Of a stretch of 64,000 nt of DNA, positions 1-10,822 are shown in pieces. Every line of letters starts with the position of its first letter. Positions within the stretch are counted from its first letter, which is position 1. Source of the DNA: Dasypus novemcinctus (taxonomy: Eukaryota; Chordata; Mammalia; Cingulata; Dasypodidae); assembly GCF_030445035.2 (NCBI RefSeq), contig NC_080677.1, positions 109,113,263 to 109,177,262 of the forward strand, given 5' to 3'. The notes below the pieces were generated by a model. It was given only the letters and a program-made list of their open reading frames with translations, did no database searches and was not told where the DNA came from. Position numbers and translations under genes: made by a program.

Positions 1-480
1 CTTACACTTTGGCCCACATAATTTTATAGATTTTAACAAAATGTATAATGGCCTGTATCTGTCCTTGCAATGTCATGCAGGACAATTCCAATGTTCCCAA
101 AATGTCCCATATTACACCTATTCTTCCCTCTCTGTCCCCTCAGAAACTCTGGTGGCCACTGCCTTTATATCAATACAAGTTCTTACATTGCTATAATAAT
201 AATAAGTCCACTTTAGTACATAGTTGCATTTCCCTTTATGTTTGTTCATCCTCAGTGTTTATGATTTTTGGATTGTGATGCCCACTGTTTCCCTTTCCTT
301 ATGATACTTAAATTATAAATATATTAGACCACTTAATATTTCCCACAGGTCACCGATAGTATTATATTCCACATTATTTCTGATCTGTTTTCTTTCTGCA
401 CTTCATTTTGGATCATTTCTATTCCTATATCCTCAAATTCACCAGTCTCTCCTTTTCTAGATTTTAATCTGCTATTAACC
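1..480 (-). mobile_element. LINE-1 3'-UTR fragment
   Basis: The first ~290 bases are closely repeated at about 1,395-1,690 (shared blocks such as 'aaaatgtataa' and 'ccactgcctttatat'). Both match, in reverse complement, the usual 3' end of mammalian L1 elements. This is a truncated copy cut by the window edge, and it contains no coding sequence. Confidence 0.6.
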
Positions 481-487
481 CCATCTG

Positions 488-1130
488 TCTTAGTTTGCAA
501 CAGAGCTGCTGATGCAAAGTACCAGAAATGGGTTGGCTTTTATAATGGGGAATTTATTTAGGGTAAAAGCTCATAGCCCTGAGGTCAGGAAATGTCCAAT
601 TTAAACAACCATTTGAGATGCTTTCTCATCAGTGTCAACTACTGTCATTCCTGGTGTCATGCCACATGGCAAAGATGGCAGCTATCTAGGTCCATGCTAT
701 CCCCTCCAGAATCTACTGTCTCCTAGAGCTCAGCTGTGGGCAATCAGGCATAGGGCTTTTTTCTTTCCAGGCCTCCTTTCTGTCTCAGCTGCTTCATTTT
801 ATTCCTGAGTTCAGCTCTGAGCTGTCAGGAGTATGGCTAGTCTCTTCAGCCTTGAGCCCAACCTCTTGAGGGCTTTGTGCTTAAGCTTGGGCTGCTAGTG
901 ACCCTTCAGTGCTCTCTCACATGGCCCAATCAAAAATGGCAGCTTCCTGTCTCTTTGATTCTTTCTCTCTCTCTCTCTCTCTGTGTCCATTTATATAAGA
1001 CCCAGAAAGAGGATGGAGACTCAATCTGAGTTACTCCTCACTGACATAGTCCAATCAAAAGAGCCTTATACACCACCCTTCCACTAATACTCTGCATTGT
1101 TATGGAATATTTTTTACAGACTATGAAAGA
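488..1130 (-). mobile_element. Probable MaLR-like LTR
   Basis: The block starting 'ctgtcttagtttgc' and continuing through 'gttggcttttataatgggg' resembles the reverse complement of an ERVL-MaLR solo LTR. It contains a CT microsatellite at about 960-982. It sits between two L1 3'-end copies. The subfamily is not determined, and no internal retroviral genes are visible. Confidence 0.4.
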
Positions 1131-1194
1131 ACATCATTAGACTATACCACTAGCTATTGTCCAAAGCTTACATTTAGAATATTTTTTCCTTACA

Positions 1195-1998
1195 CCACCT
1201 ATTTATTATTATTATTATTGAAGTAACTTTTTATTACATAAAGTCACATCAAAACTAGGGGATTCCCATATAGCCCATTCCCTCCACCTCCCACATATTT
1301 CCCCATTAACAACATCTTTCATTAGTGTGGTGCATTTGTTAAAATTGATGAACACATATTGCAACACTGCTACTAACTGTGGTCTATAGTATACATTAAG
1401 GCTTACACTTTGCACCGCACCATTTTATAGGTTTTGACAAAATGTATAACGGCCTATATCCATCATTGCAACGTAATGCAGGAAAATTCCTATGTCCCAA
1501 AAATGCCCTGCGATACACTTATTCTTCCCTCTCCCTCCCTTCAGAACCTCTGGTGACCACTGCCTTTATATTAATGTTACAGTTCTTCCATTACTAGAAT
1601 AAATATAAGTCTACTTTAGTCCCCTTATGTTTGTTCATTTCTCAACTTTGAGGATTTTGGGATGGTGATGCACACCCTACTTCCAATTGAGAGGAGGCTT
1701 AGATCTCAATGGGGCAGATGGATGGAATTCTCTTGATTGTAGCAGATACTATGGTTTTTTGGGCATTTTCCATCATCATCCTTTAGTTATCCTAGGTGAG
1801 TCCTATGAACTGGAGAACAGTGTGGGCTACAACTCTGCTGAGATTCAGGGCTCAACCAGCATATGAACAGCCAGAAGATTTAAGTCTTTGAGACACATAT
1901 TTAATGGGAATGGTGCTAATTATAAGCTCAAATAAAAGAAGCATAAGAGCCACAGGTAGGAATATTATAAATGAGTCTAACTCTAATGCTTTGAGGGG
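1195..1998 (-). mobile_element. LINE-1 3'-end fragment
   Basis: This is the second copy of the L1 3'-UTR seen at the left edge. It extends through 'aatgggaatggtgctaatta', which I associate with xenarthran L1 3' UTRs. It is non-coding and oriented with L1 sense on the - strand. Confidence 0.55.
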
Positions 1999-2142
1999 AT
2001 GCCAGCGTGGCAGGGCATCCTTGCGTGCAACAACACTGCTCGTGGGCCAGCTCCACACAGGTCAAGGAGGCCAGGGGTTTGAACCATGGACCTCCCATGT
2101 GGTAGGCGGATGCCCTATCCACTGGGCCAAGTCTGTTTCCCT
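1998..2142 (-). mobile_element. DAS SINE, truncated
   Basis: This is a tRNA-derived SINE in reverse orientation. The tRNA-like head is at the right ('cctatccactgggccaag', with 'tttgaaccatggacctccca' as the B-box region). Only the first ~145 bases of the element are present. It matches the same parts of the longer copies at 4.46-4.86 kb and 13.96-14.38 kb. Confidence 0.75.
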
Positions 2143-2350
2143 ATTTGGATTTATTTGGATGAGAATATGTTGTGCTTCTTGGACACAGATATCTATGTTC
2201 TTCAATAGGGTAGAAACATTTTATATCATTATTTCCTCAAATATTCCTTTTGCCCCTTTTCTTCTTCTTCTGGGAAACCCATGACATGTATCTTCACACA
2301 TCTCTTGCCATCACATAGTTCCCTGAGACACTGTTCAATTTTTTCCACTA
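2143..2350 (-). mobile_element. LINE-1 ORF1 fragment
   Basis: The segment parallels 4,140-4,350, which lies in an L1 ORF1 reading frame (shared 'tcctcaaatattc', 'gggtagaaac' versus 'gggtggggaag'). It is a small diverged relic. No open frame of useful length remains. Confidence 0.5.
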
Positions 2351-3185
2351 AAAAATTAATTTTATTAATACATATTAATAAAGCATACAATTTATCCAAG
2401 TGTATAATCAATGGCATTTAGTATAATCACATAGTTGCACATTCATCACTTTAATCATTTTTAAAGCATTTTAATTATTTCAATAATAATAAACAGAAAA
2501 ACACAAAAATTCTTCACCTCTATCTCTCTATGCTTCCTCTGCTCTATATAGCTGCTATTTCTGGCTAATCTTGTACAATTATTTGTTTATTAAGCAGTTT
2601 TACTGAGCTATATTTGCATATCATATGATCTATCAAAAGTGTATAATCAATGTCTTTTTTTAATGTGTTAAAAGTCCTTTATTTTAAAATTGTAAAATAA
2701 TTAGAAAAATAGATTGAAAGAAATTACAAATTTTAAACAAGAGGGCTGGGCCAGGTTAGATTTAATATAATCAATTATAAATATAGATAGCATAGCAACA
2801 AACATTTATAAATATAAATAATAATTCAAATATAATTGAAATTAACTATAACGTAATTCTAAATTTTTATTACACCTCTAACTATTGGACATAATAATCT
2901 CTAAGAATGAAATAAATTATTGATTTAGGTATTTAATTTCCATTTAGGCCATAATTCTTTCTAAATAATCAAATTCATATTTGGGAATTCTTCATATCTT
3001 ATTGGAATGAATTACAGCAGATAACAATTTGCCAACTCATAATTTTATGAGGCAGAAAAACTCAAAATCTTGTTCAACAGTAGTCATGCTAAATCATTAC
3101 TGATTCAGATAGATTATTTTAATTAAAGAGTATGAATAAGAAAGGGTTAAAGAAAAATGAAGCATCCAAAAATATACCTCTTCTC
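2351..3185. other. AT-rich stretch with probable L1 3'-UTR relics
   Basis: The sequence is very AT-rich. Blocks such as 'gtgtataatcaatg' occur twice (about 2,400 and 2,640), suggesting overlapping L1 3'-end relics. I see no gene, promoter or RNA feature. Confidence 0.4.
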
Positions 3186-3429
3186 CAGCCCTCCTCAATT
3201 AAAAGCAAGTGTTTATTTTGCATGAAAAAAATTACAGAATACTGATTGACAGAAACAATTTGCCAGTTGCACTGAGTAATTATGGTTCATATAGTATGAA
3301 CCATTACTATTTGCATGGACTACCTTTTTCCAATCTTTCACTTTTAACCTGGTTGTGTCCTTACATCTGAGGTGACTCTTTTGTAGACAACATAGATGAC
3401 TCATTTTTTATCCATTCTATCAGTCTGTG

Positions 3430-3608
3430 TCCTTTTTTTTTAAGATTTATTTTATTTATTTCTCCCACCCCACCCCCCACTCTTGTTGTTTGCATTTGCT
3501 GTCTGCTCACTCTGTTTATTCATCTTCTTTTTAAGAGGCACCAGAAACTGAATCCAGGACCTCCCATGTGGGAGAAGGCACCTAATCACTTGAGCCACCT
3601 CTGCTCCG
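3430..3608 (-). mobile_element. DAS-type SINE inside L1 ORF2
   Basis: A reverse-oriented SINE with its A-rich tail at the left ('ttttttttaagatttatttt') and head at the right ('acttgagccacctctgctcc'). It shares the middle block 'ggacctcccatgtgggag' with the copy at 16.06-16.44 kb. An imperfect duplication (tctgtgtcctttt / tctatgtctttt) flanks it. It splits the L1 endonuclease sequence. Confidence 0.7.
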
Positions 3609-4463
3609 AATCTATGTCTTTTGACTGGGGAGTTCAGTCCATTAACATTCAGTGTTATTACTGTAAGGTCATTACTTTCTTCATCCATTTTTTCCTTCAA
3701 CTCTCTTTTGCCATATTGTTCTATTGTCTGTCCTTTAGTTTAATCTTCCTAATAATCTTCATGTTTAAACTCTACTTCAAATCTCTCACCCTTGTTTTTT
3801 TCCTTCAGACTGCAGCACCCCCTTTAGTATCTCTTGCAAATCTGGTTTTTTGTTAACATATTATATCAGTTTTTGCTTCTCTGTGAAGACTTTGAACTCA
3901 CCCTCCCTTTTGAAGGACAGTTTTGTCGGATATAGAATTCTTGGCTGGCAGTTTTTCTCTTTCAGTACCTTAAATACATTATATACCACTTTTTTCTTCC
4001 TCCATGGTTTCTGATGAGAAAGTCGCCATTTAATCTTATGGAGTTTGCCTTTTATGTAATGCTTTGCTTTTCTCTTGCTGTTTTCAGAATCCTCTCTTTA
4101 TCTCTGATATTTGTCACTCTGAATAGTAGGTATCTCGGGGTAGGTCTTTTTGGATTTATTCTGTTTGGGGTGCATTGCCCTTGGATATTGATATTTATGT
4201 CCTTCATAAGGGTGGGGAAGTTTTCAGTTATTGTTTCCTCAAATATTCTTTCTGCCTCTTTTCCACTCTTTTCTCCTTCTAGGACACCAATAATGAGAAT
4301 GTTTGTGCATTTTGTGTTATCATTCAGTTCCCTGAGATTCTGTTTAATTTTTGCCATTCTTTTCCCTTTCTGTTCTCCTGTCTTTTCCAGTTCAGATGTT
4401 CTGTCTCTGTAATCACGAATTCTGACTTCAAGCAATCCAAATCTCCTCTTATGTGCCTCTAAC

Positions 4464-4862
4464 ATTTTTTTTTTCATTTTCTCCCCTTCCCCGCCTCTCC
4501 CCCTCCCCCCAGTTGTCTGTTCTCTGTGTGTTCTTCTGTGTCTGCCTGTATTCTTGTCAGCAGCACCTGGAATCTGTGTCTCATTTTGTTGCATCATCTT
4601 GCTGCATCAGCTCTCCGTGTATGCGGCGCCATTCCTGGGCAGGCTGTAATTTTTTCGCGCAGGGCGGCTCTCCTTATGGGGCACACTCCTTGCACTTGGG
4701 GATCCCCTATGCAGGGGACCCCCTCTGTGGCACAGCACTCCTTGCATGCATCAGCACTGTGTGTGGGCCAGCTCATCACACAGGTCAGGAGGCCCTGAGT
4801 TTGAACCCTGGACCTCCCATATGGTAGGCAGATGCCCTATCCATTGGGCCAAATCCACTTCT
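4464..4862 (-). mobile_element. DAS SINE (long form) inside L1 ORF1
   Basis: A near full-length ~400-bp DAS SINE in reverse orientation. It has a T-rich tail at the left, the 'gttgtctgttctctgtg' body, and a tRNA-like head at the right ('cctatccattgggccaaatc'). An imperfect target duplication around 'ctctaac' is seen at both ends (about 4,458 and 4,863). It is closely related to the copies at 10.42-10.82 kb and 13.96-14.38 kb. Confidence 0.85.
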
Positions 4863-7030
4863 CTCTAACGTATTTTTAATCTCATCTTTTGTGTCTTTCA
4901 TTCCCACAAGGTCTGTTACTTTTCTTAGCAGTCTTTCAAATTGTTCTTTATGCTTTCCTAGTGTCTTCTTAATATCCTTTATTTCTTTAGTCATATTTTC
5001 TTTAAATTCTTTGAAGTGATTTAGGAGAGTTGTGTGATTATCACCTGATTAATTGTATTATATCCTGTATCTCTTCAGGATATTTGGTTTGCTCTTTCGG
5101 CTGGGCCATCTCTTCCATTTTCCTAGTATGGCTTGTAATTTTTTGCTGATGTCTAGGCATTTGAATATGTAGGTGAATTTACTCTGATGGCTAATTTCTC
5201 TTTCTTGCGTACTGTTTTTTTCCCAGAGCTCATCTTTGATATTTAATTCAACTTATTCTCAGTCTTTAAAATTTACCAGCTTAAGTTTTCAAAATAAGGT
5301 CAGGAACTAACTATTGGGGTACAGATTTTCTCCCAGTGGTTGGATAGAGAGAGCACAGTTTTTGTCCATACAATTTCCAGACTGGCTAGCAGATGGCACT
5401 AGTCAGTGCACCTTTCCACAGAGGTGTTCCAATCTTGGCTTTCCTGTGTTCCTGTGTTGATTCTCCAGATCAGAGAACAAAGTGGGCTCTGGTGGATTTA
5501 CTGAAGAAAAGCACCCCAACCTCCCCTCCCTTTTCCCTTGAAATAACTGAGGAAGAGGTCTGTTCCCCTCTCAGTCAGCTGCAGTGAGCCAGGTATTTTA
5601 TCCCAGCTTAGTATCTTGGGGGTGGGGAAGGGGAGCACCATGGGTGCTAGGTAACTTATGTATGTCATTTCAGTTTTTTTGTCTCTTTCTTCTTCACCCT
5701 CCTGGGAGCTGTGTACCACTGTTTCCTGGTCTCCTGACCCCCAAAGCAGATGCCTCAGAAAGCTTTTGGCTCTTTACTGTTTTTGTGAGAACATTCAACT
5801 CTGCTTCTTAGTCTGCCACCATCTTCCCACAATCCTTCCATTTGTTTCTTTTCTGTTCTTTTGTATGTTTGCTTTTGGAGGTCCTATATTCAAGTTCACA
5901 AATCATTTCTTCTGCTTCTTCAAATCTGGTCTCATATGCCTTCAGTATATTTTTAATTTCATTTATTTTGCCTTTAATTCCCATACTATCTACTATTTTT
6001 CTGTGTATGCTTTCAAATTCTTCTTTGTGCTCACCCAGTGTCTTTTTTTATTACCACAAAAAATTTTGGAACAATTTCATTACTCCAAAAAGAAAAACAC
6101 CACACCCCTTAGCAGTCATCTCTCAATCCATTAATCCTTCCCCAGCCCTACGTAACCACCAATATAATTCCATCTTTATAAATTGATTTATATTTATGTT
6201 TCATACACTTGAAATCACACAATATGTGGTACTTTGTGTCTCTTTTCTTTCACTTAGGATAATGTGGATTTTTTGCCTGATATGAACATCTTTTAGTATT
6301 AACATACATAACATTTGTTCAGTTTCTAAGAAAAATTGTTATATGAAATATTACCCATATTCATATTTCACATGCAGTTTTACTATGTGATAAAATTCAA
6401 TGTTACATTTTTTAGCTTTTTTTAAGTAAATAAACGTTATCTTAGACTTTCCCTTTTAATCATTGTCATACCATATAATAGCATGGCTAGTTACAAATAT
6501 TCTGTTGTGCTCCACCTTTTCTATTCATTTCCAAAGATTAACACACAAGTTTTTTACCAATTCTGCACAAGTTAACCCTCAGTTTTCCATTCTCCAACTT
6601 CACTCTAATTTTCTGATGACCTATATTATAATAATTAACTCCATGAGTTTACATAATATATTTAGTTCATAATAGTGCAGTTGTACAGTATTTGTCCTTT
6701 TGTGTCTGACTTGCTTCACTCAACATAATGTCCTCCAGGTTCATCCATGTTGTCATATGCTTCATGACTTCGTTTCATCTTACAACTGCAACATATTCCA
6801 TCATGTATGTACACCACAATTTGTTTATCCATTCATTGGTTGAGGACACCTGGGTTGTTTCCATCTTTTGGAATCATGAATAATGACCCTATGAACATCA
6901 TTGTGCAGATGTCTGTTTGTATCACTGCTCTCAGTTCTTCTAGGTATGTACCCAGTAGTGGTATTGCTAGGTCATGTGGTAAATCTATATTCAATTTCTT
7001 TGAAAACTGCCTAACAGTCCTCCCCAGTGG

Positions 7031-7246
7031 CTATACTATTTTACATTCCCACCAACAGTGAATAAGTGTTCTTAATTCTCCAAACTTCTGGTTTTCAGTC
7101 TTTTTAGTAGTGGCTGTTTTAATAGGTATGAAATGATATCTTATTGTAGCTTTGATTTGCATTTCCCTAATCACTTGTGATGTTGAACATTTTTTCATAT
7201 GCTTTTTCACCTTTTGTATTTCTTCTTTGGACAAATGTCTATTCAA
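7031..7246 (-). pseudogene. L1 ORF2 C-terminal fragment
   Basis: The - strand frame contains KKHMKKCSTSQVIREMQIK and ends in CWWECKIV, both hallmark C-terminal segments of mammalian L1 ORF2. It is a remnant of the decayed L1 and is not a host gene. Confidence 0.8.
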
Positions 7247-7729
7247 GTCTTTTGCCCATATTTTAATTGGGTCATTTGTCTTTATTGTTGAGTTGTAGCA
7301 TCTCTTTATATATTGTGGATAGCTCTTATCAGAAATGTGATTTTCAAATATTTTCTCCCATTGAGTCGGCTGTCTTTTTAGTCTTTTGACAAAGTCCTAT
7401 GAGGTACAAAAGTGCTTAGTTTTGAGGAGGTCTCATTTATCTTTTTTTTCTTTTGTTGCTCATGCTTTGGGTGTAAGATCCAAGAAACCACAACCTATCA
7501 CAAGATCTTGAAGATGTTTCCCTATATTTCCTGCTAATAGTTTTATGGTTCTGGCTTATATATTTAGGTCTTTGATCTCTTTTGAGTTGGTTCTTGTATA
7601 GAGTGTGAGATAGGAGTCCTCTTTCATTCTTTTGGTTATAGGTATCCAGTTCTCCCAGCACCATTTGTTGAAGAAATTGTTTTGTCTTGTTAACATGGAC
7701 TTGGTAGGTTTGTCAAAATCCAGTTGGCC

Positions 7730-7988
7730 GGGAAGCGGTTATGGGTCAATCAGTTGGGCTCCTATCTACCATATGGGAGGCCCTGGGTTTGTGTCCCGGG
7801 GCCTCCTTGTGAAGGTAGCCTTGCCCACACACTACGGAGTGCCACCTAGCCCACAAGTGCCGTGGAGAGCCGACTCAGTGAGGTGACGCAATAAAAAAAG
7901 CGAGACAAGTAAAAACACAGAAGAGTGCGCAGTGAATGGGCACAGAGAGCAGATAGCAAGCAAGCTGTGGAGGAGGGGAAGGATAAAA
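7730..7988 (+). mobile_element. DAS SINE with intact target-site duplication
   Basis: A forward-oriented SINE starting 'gggaagcggttatgggtcaa' and ending in an A-rich tail. It is flanked by a perfect 15-bp duplication, aaaatccagttggcc, at 7,715-7,729 and 7,989-8,003. It interrupts the L1 3' coding region, so it is younger than that L1. Confidence 0.9.
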
Positions 7989-8955
7989 AAAATCCAGTTG
8001 GCCATAGAAATGAGAGTTTATATCTGGACTCTCAGTTCTATTCCATGGATTAGTGTGTCTATCTTTATGCCAGTACCATGCTATTTTAACCACTGTAGCT
8101 TTGTGGTGTGTCGCAAGGTCTGGCTGTGAAAGTCCTACCACATCAATCTTTATTAGATGCTTTTGTCTATTTGGGTGCACTTTCCCTTCCAAATAAGTTT
8201 GGTAAAGCAGGCTTTTGGAATTTGACTGGTATTGCATTGAATTTTTACATAAGTTTGAGTAGGATTGAAATCTTCATGGTATTTAGACTTTCAATCCATG
8301 AACATGGAAGGTCTTTCCATTTGTTTAGGTCTTCATTAATTTCTTTTAGCATGGTTTTGTAGTTTTCTGCATAAAGTTCCTGCACTTTGGTTAAATTGTT
8401 TTCTAGGTATTTGAGTCTTTTTGTTGCTACTGTAATAGGAATTTCCCCCCTGATTTCCTACTCAGATTGTTCCATGCTAGTATACAGGAACATTACTAAT
8501 TTTTGCATTTTGATCATGTATCCTGCCACTTTGCAGAACTCATTTATTAGCTCAAGTAGCTTTGGCGTAGACATTTCAGAATTTTCTAAAGAGGATCATG
8601 TTTTCTACAAATAGTGAGAGTTTTACTTCCTCTTTTCCTATTTTTCCCCCCTAATTTACTCTAGCTAGAACTTCTAGCACAACATCGAATAACAATGGTG
8701 ACAGTGGGCATCACTGTCTTGTTCCTGATCTTAGAGGGAAAGATCTTTCAACCTTTCCTCATTGAGTACTATGTTGGCTGTGGGTTTTTCATATATGCTC
8801 TTTATCATATTAAGGAATTTTCCTTCTAGTCCCATCTTTTGAAGTGCTTTTATTAAGAAAGGATGCTGGATTTTGTCAAATGCCTTTTTGTGCCTGATTG
8901 AGATGATCATGTGGTGTTTTTCCTTCAGTTTGTTAATGTGGTGTATATTGTTAGT

Positions 8956-9429
8956 TTATTTTCTTGTGTCAAACCATCCTTGCATACTAGGAATAAATCT
9001 CACTTGGTTATTGATGTATACTTTTTTAAAAATATGCTTTTGGATTCTATTTGCAAGAATTTTGCAGAGAACTTTTGCATCTGTGTTCATTAGAGAGATT
9101 GGTCTGTAATTTTCTTTTCTTATAGTATTTTTATCCAGCTTTGGTATTAGGCTGATGTTGGTTTCATAAAATGTGTTGGGTAATTTTCCTACCTCTTCAA
9201 TTTTTTGGAATAGATGAACAGGATTGGTATTAATTCTTTTCGAATTTACTTGTGAGGACATCTGGTTCTGGACTTTCCTTTGTTGGGAGATTTTTGATGG
9301 CTGATTCAATTTCTTTAAATGTAATTGGTTTGTTAGTAAGTTCTTGTATTTCTTGTAGAGTAAATGTAGGTTGTGCATTTCTAGGAATTTGTCCATTTCA
9401 TCTAAGTTGTCTAGTTTGTTTGCATACAT
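8956..9429 (-). pseudogene. L1 ORF2 reverse-transcriptase fragment
   Basis: This 157-codon open stretch contains FYETNISLIPKLDKN, NYRPISLMNTDAKVLCKIL and ANRIQKHI. These are the conserved fingers/palm-entry segments of L1-type reverse transcriptase. The stretch ends before the catalytic YADD box, which lies in another frame or is decayed. It belongs to the surrounding L1 and is a relic. Confidence 0.85.
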
Positions 9430-9607
9430 TTCTTATAATATTCTCTTATGATCCTTTCTATTTCTGTGGAGTAGTCATATCTTACCCCTTTCATTTCTGC
9501 TTTTATTTATTTGCAACCTCTCTCTTTTTTTCTTTGTTAGTCTAGCTAAGGGTTTGTTAATTTTATTGATTTTCTCAAAGAACCAGCTTTTGTTTTATTT
9601 ATTTTCT

Positions 9608-9838
9608 CTATGTTTTTGTCTCAATTTCATTTATTTCTGCTCTAATCTTTATTATTTTGTTTGTTTTGGGATTGGTTTGTTGTTCTTTTTCTAGTTTCTC
9701 CAATTGTTCAGTAAGATCTTTGATTTCAGCTCTCTCTTCTTTTTTAACATAGGTATTTAGGGGTATAAATTTCCCTCTCATCACTGCCTTCATTGTATCC
9801 TGTACATTTTGATAAGTTGTGTTCTCATTTTCATTCAT
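9608..9838 (-). pseudogene. L1 ORF2 inter-domain fragment
   Basis: The - strand frame reads a Lys/Glu-rich helix ([17 protein letters not shown]) preceded by [14 protein letters not shown]. This is typical of the L1 ORF2 segment between endonuclease and reverse transcriptase. It lies in the expected order upstream of the RT fragment in the same decayed element. Confidence 0.75.
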
Positions 9839-10419
9839 CTCAGTATGTTACTAATTTCACTTATATTTTCTTCTTTGAACCACTGATTGTTTAGAAGTGT
9901 GTTATTTAGCCTCCACACATTTGTGACTTTTCCCCTTTTTCATCTATTATTGATTTCCAGTTTTATTCTATGATGATGTGAGAAGGTGCTTTGTATAGTT
10001 TCAATCTTTTACATTTATTGAGACCTGTCTTTTGACCTAACATGTGGTACATCCTGGAGAAAGATCCATAGGCACTTGAGAAGAATATATAACCCACTGA
10101 TTTGGCATGCAAGTTTCTGTATATATCTGTTAAGTCTAGCTCATTTATCATATTGTTCAAGTACTCTGGTCCCTTTTTGATCTTTTGTCTAGCTGTTCTA
10201 TCTAATGATGTGAGTGGTGTGTTGAGGTGTCCAATTGTTATTGTGGAGATGTCTATTTCTTCCTTCAGTTTTGCCAGAGTGTACCTCATGTATTGGGGGG
10301 CACCCTGGTTAGGTGCAGAGACATGACTTATTTCTTCTCTGTGGATTGTCCCTTTTATTAATATATAATGCCCTTCTGTTTCTCTTATAACTTTTTTGCA
10401 TTTAAATTCTGTTTTGCTT

Positions 10420-10822
10420 GGAAGTGTACTTGGCTCAATGGATAGAGCATCTGCTGACCACATGGGAGGTCCACGGTTCAAACCCAGGGCCTCCTTGACC
10501 CATGTGGAGCTGGCCCACGTGCAGTGCTGATGCAGACAAGGAATGCTGTGCCATGCAGGGGTGTTTCCCGCATAGGGGAGCCCCACGCACAAGGAGTGCA
10601 CCCTGTAAGGAAAACCACCCCGCACGAAAGAAAGTTCAGCCTGCCTAGGAGTGGCGCCACACAGAGGCTGACACAGCAAGATGACACAACAAAAAGAGAC
10701 ACAGATTCCCAGTGCCACTGACAAGAATAGAAGTGGACACAAAAGAACACACAGTGAATGGACACAGAATGGACAACTGGGGCAGGGGGAGAAGGGGAGC
10801 AAAATAAATTAAAAAAAATTTT
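10420..10822 (+). mobile_element. DAS SINE (long form) inside L1 ORF2
   Basis: A forward ~400-bp element. The tRNA-like head is 'acttggctcaatggatagag', the B-box region is 'acggttcaaaccc', then comes the DAS body ('gcctgcctaggagtggcgcc') and an A-rich end. It splits L1 ORF2. The apparent 279-codon frame on the - strand here is L1 joined through the SINE and not a gene. Confidence 0.88.

Larger units (their letters stand above)
3190..5830 (-). mobile_element. LINE-1, 5' half (5' UTR, ORF1, start of ORF2), decayed
   Basis: Read on the - strand from right to left this holds an L1 5' UTR (about 5,830-5,000), ORF1 and the beginning of ORF2. An open stretch at 4,597-4,052 includes NILIIGVLEGE and RPTPRYLLFRV, typical of the L1 ORF1 RNA-binding protein. 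ITLNVNGLNSPVKRHR at about 3,655-3,608 is the classic N-terminus of the L1 ORF2 endonuclease. Two SINEs interrupt it. The 3' part is missing, and stops and frameshifts make it non-functional. Confidence 0.8.

Noticed and set aside
9963-10802. 279-codon - strand frame
   Set aside because: It joins L1 ORF2 sequence with a DAS SINE read in reverse, so it is not a host protein.
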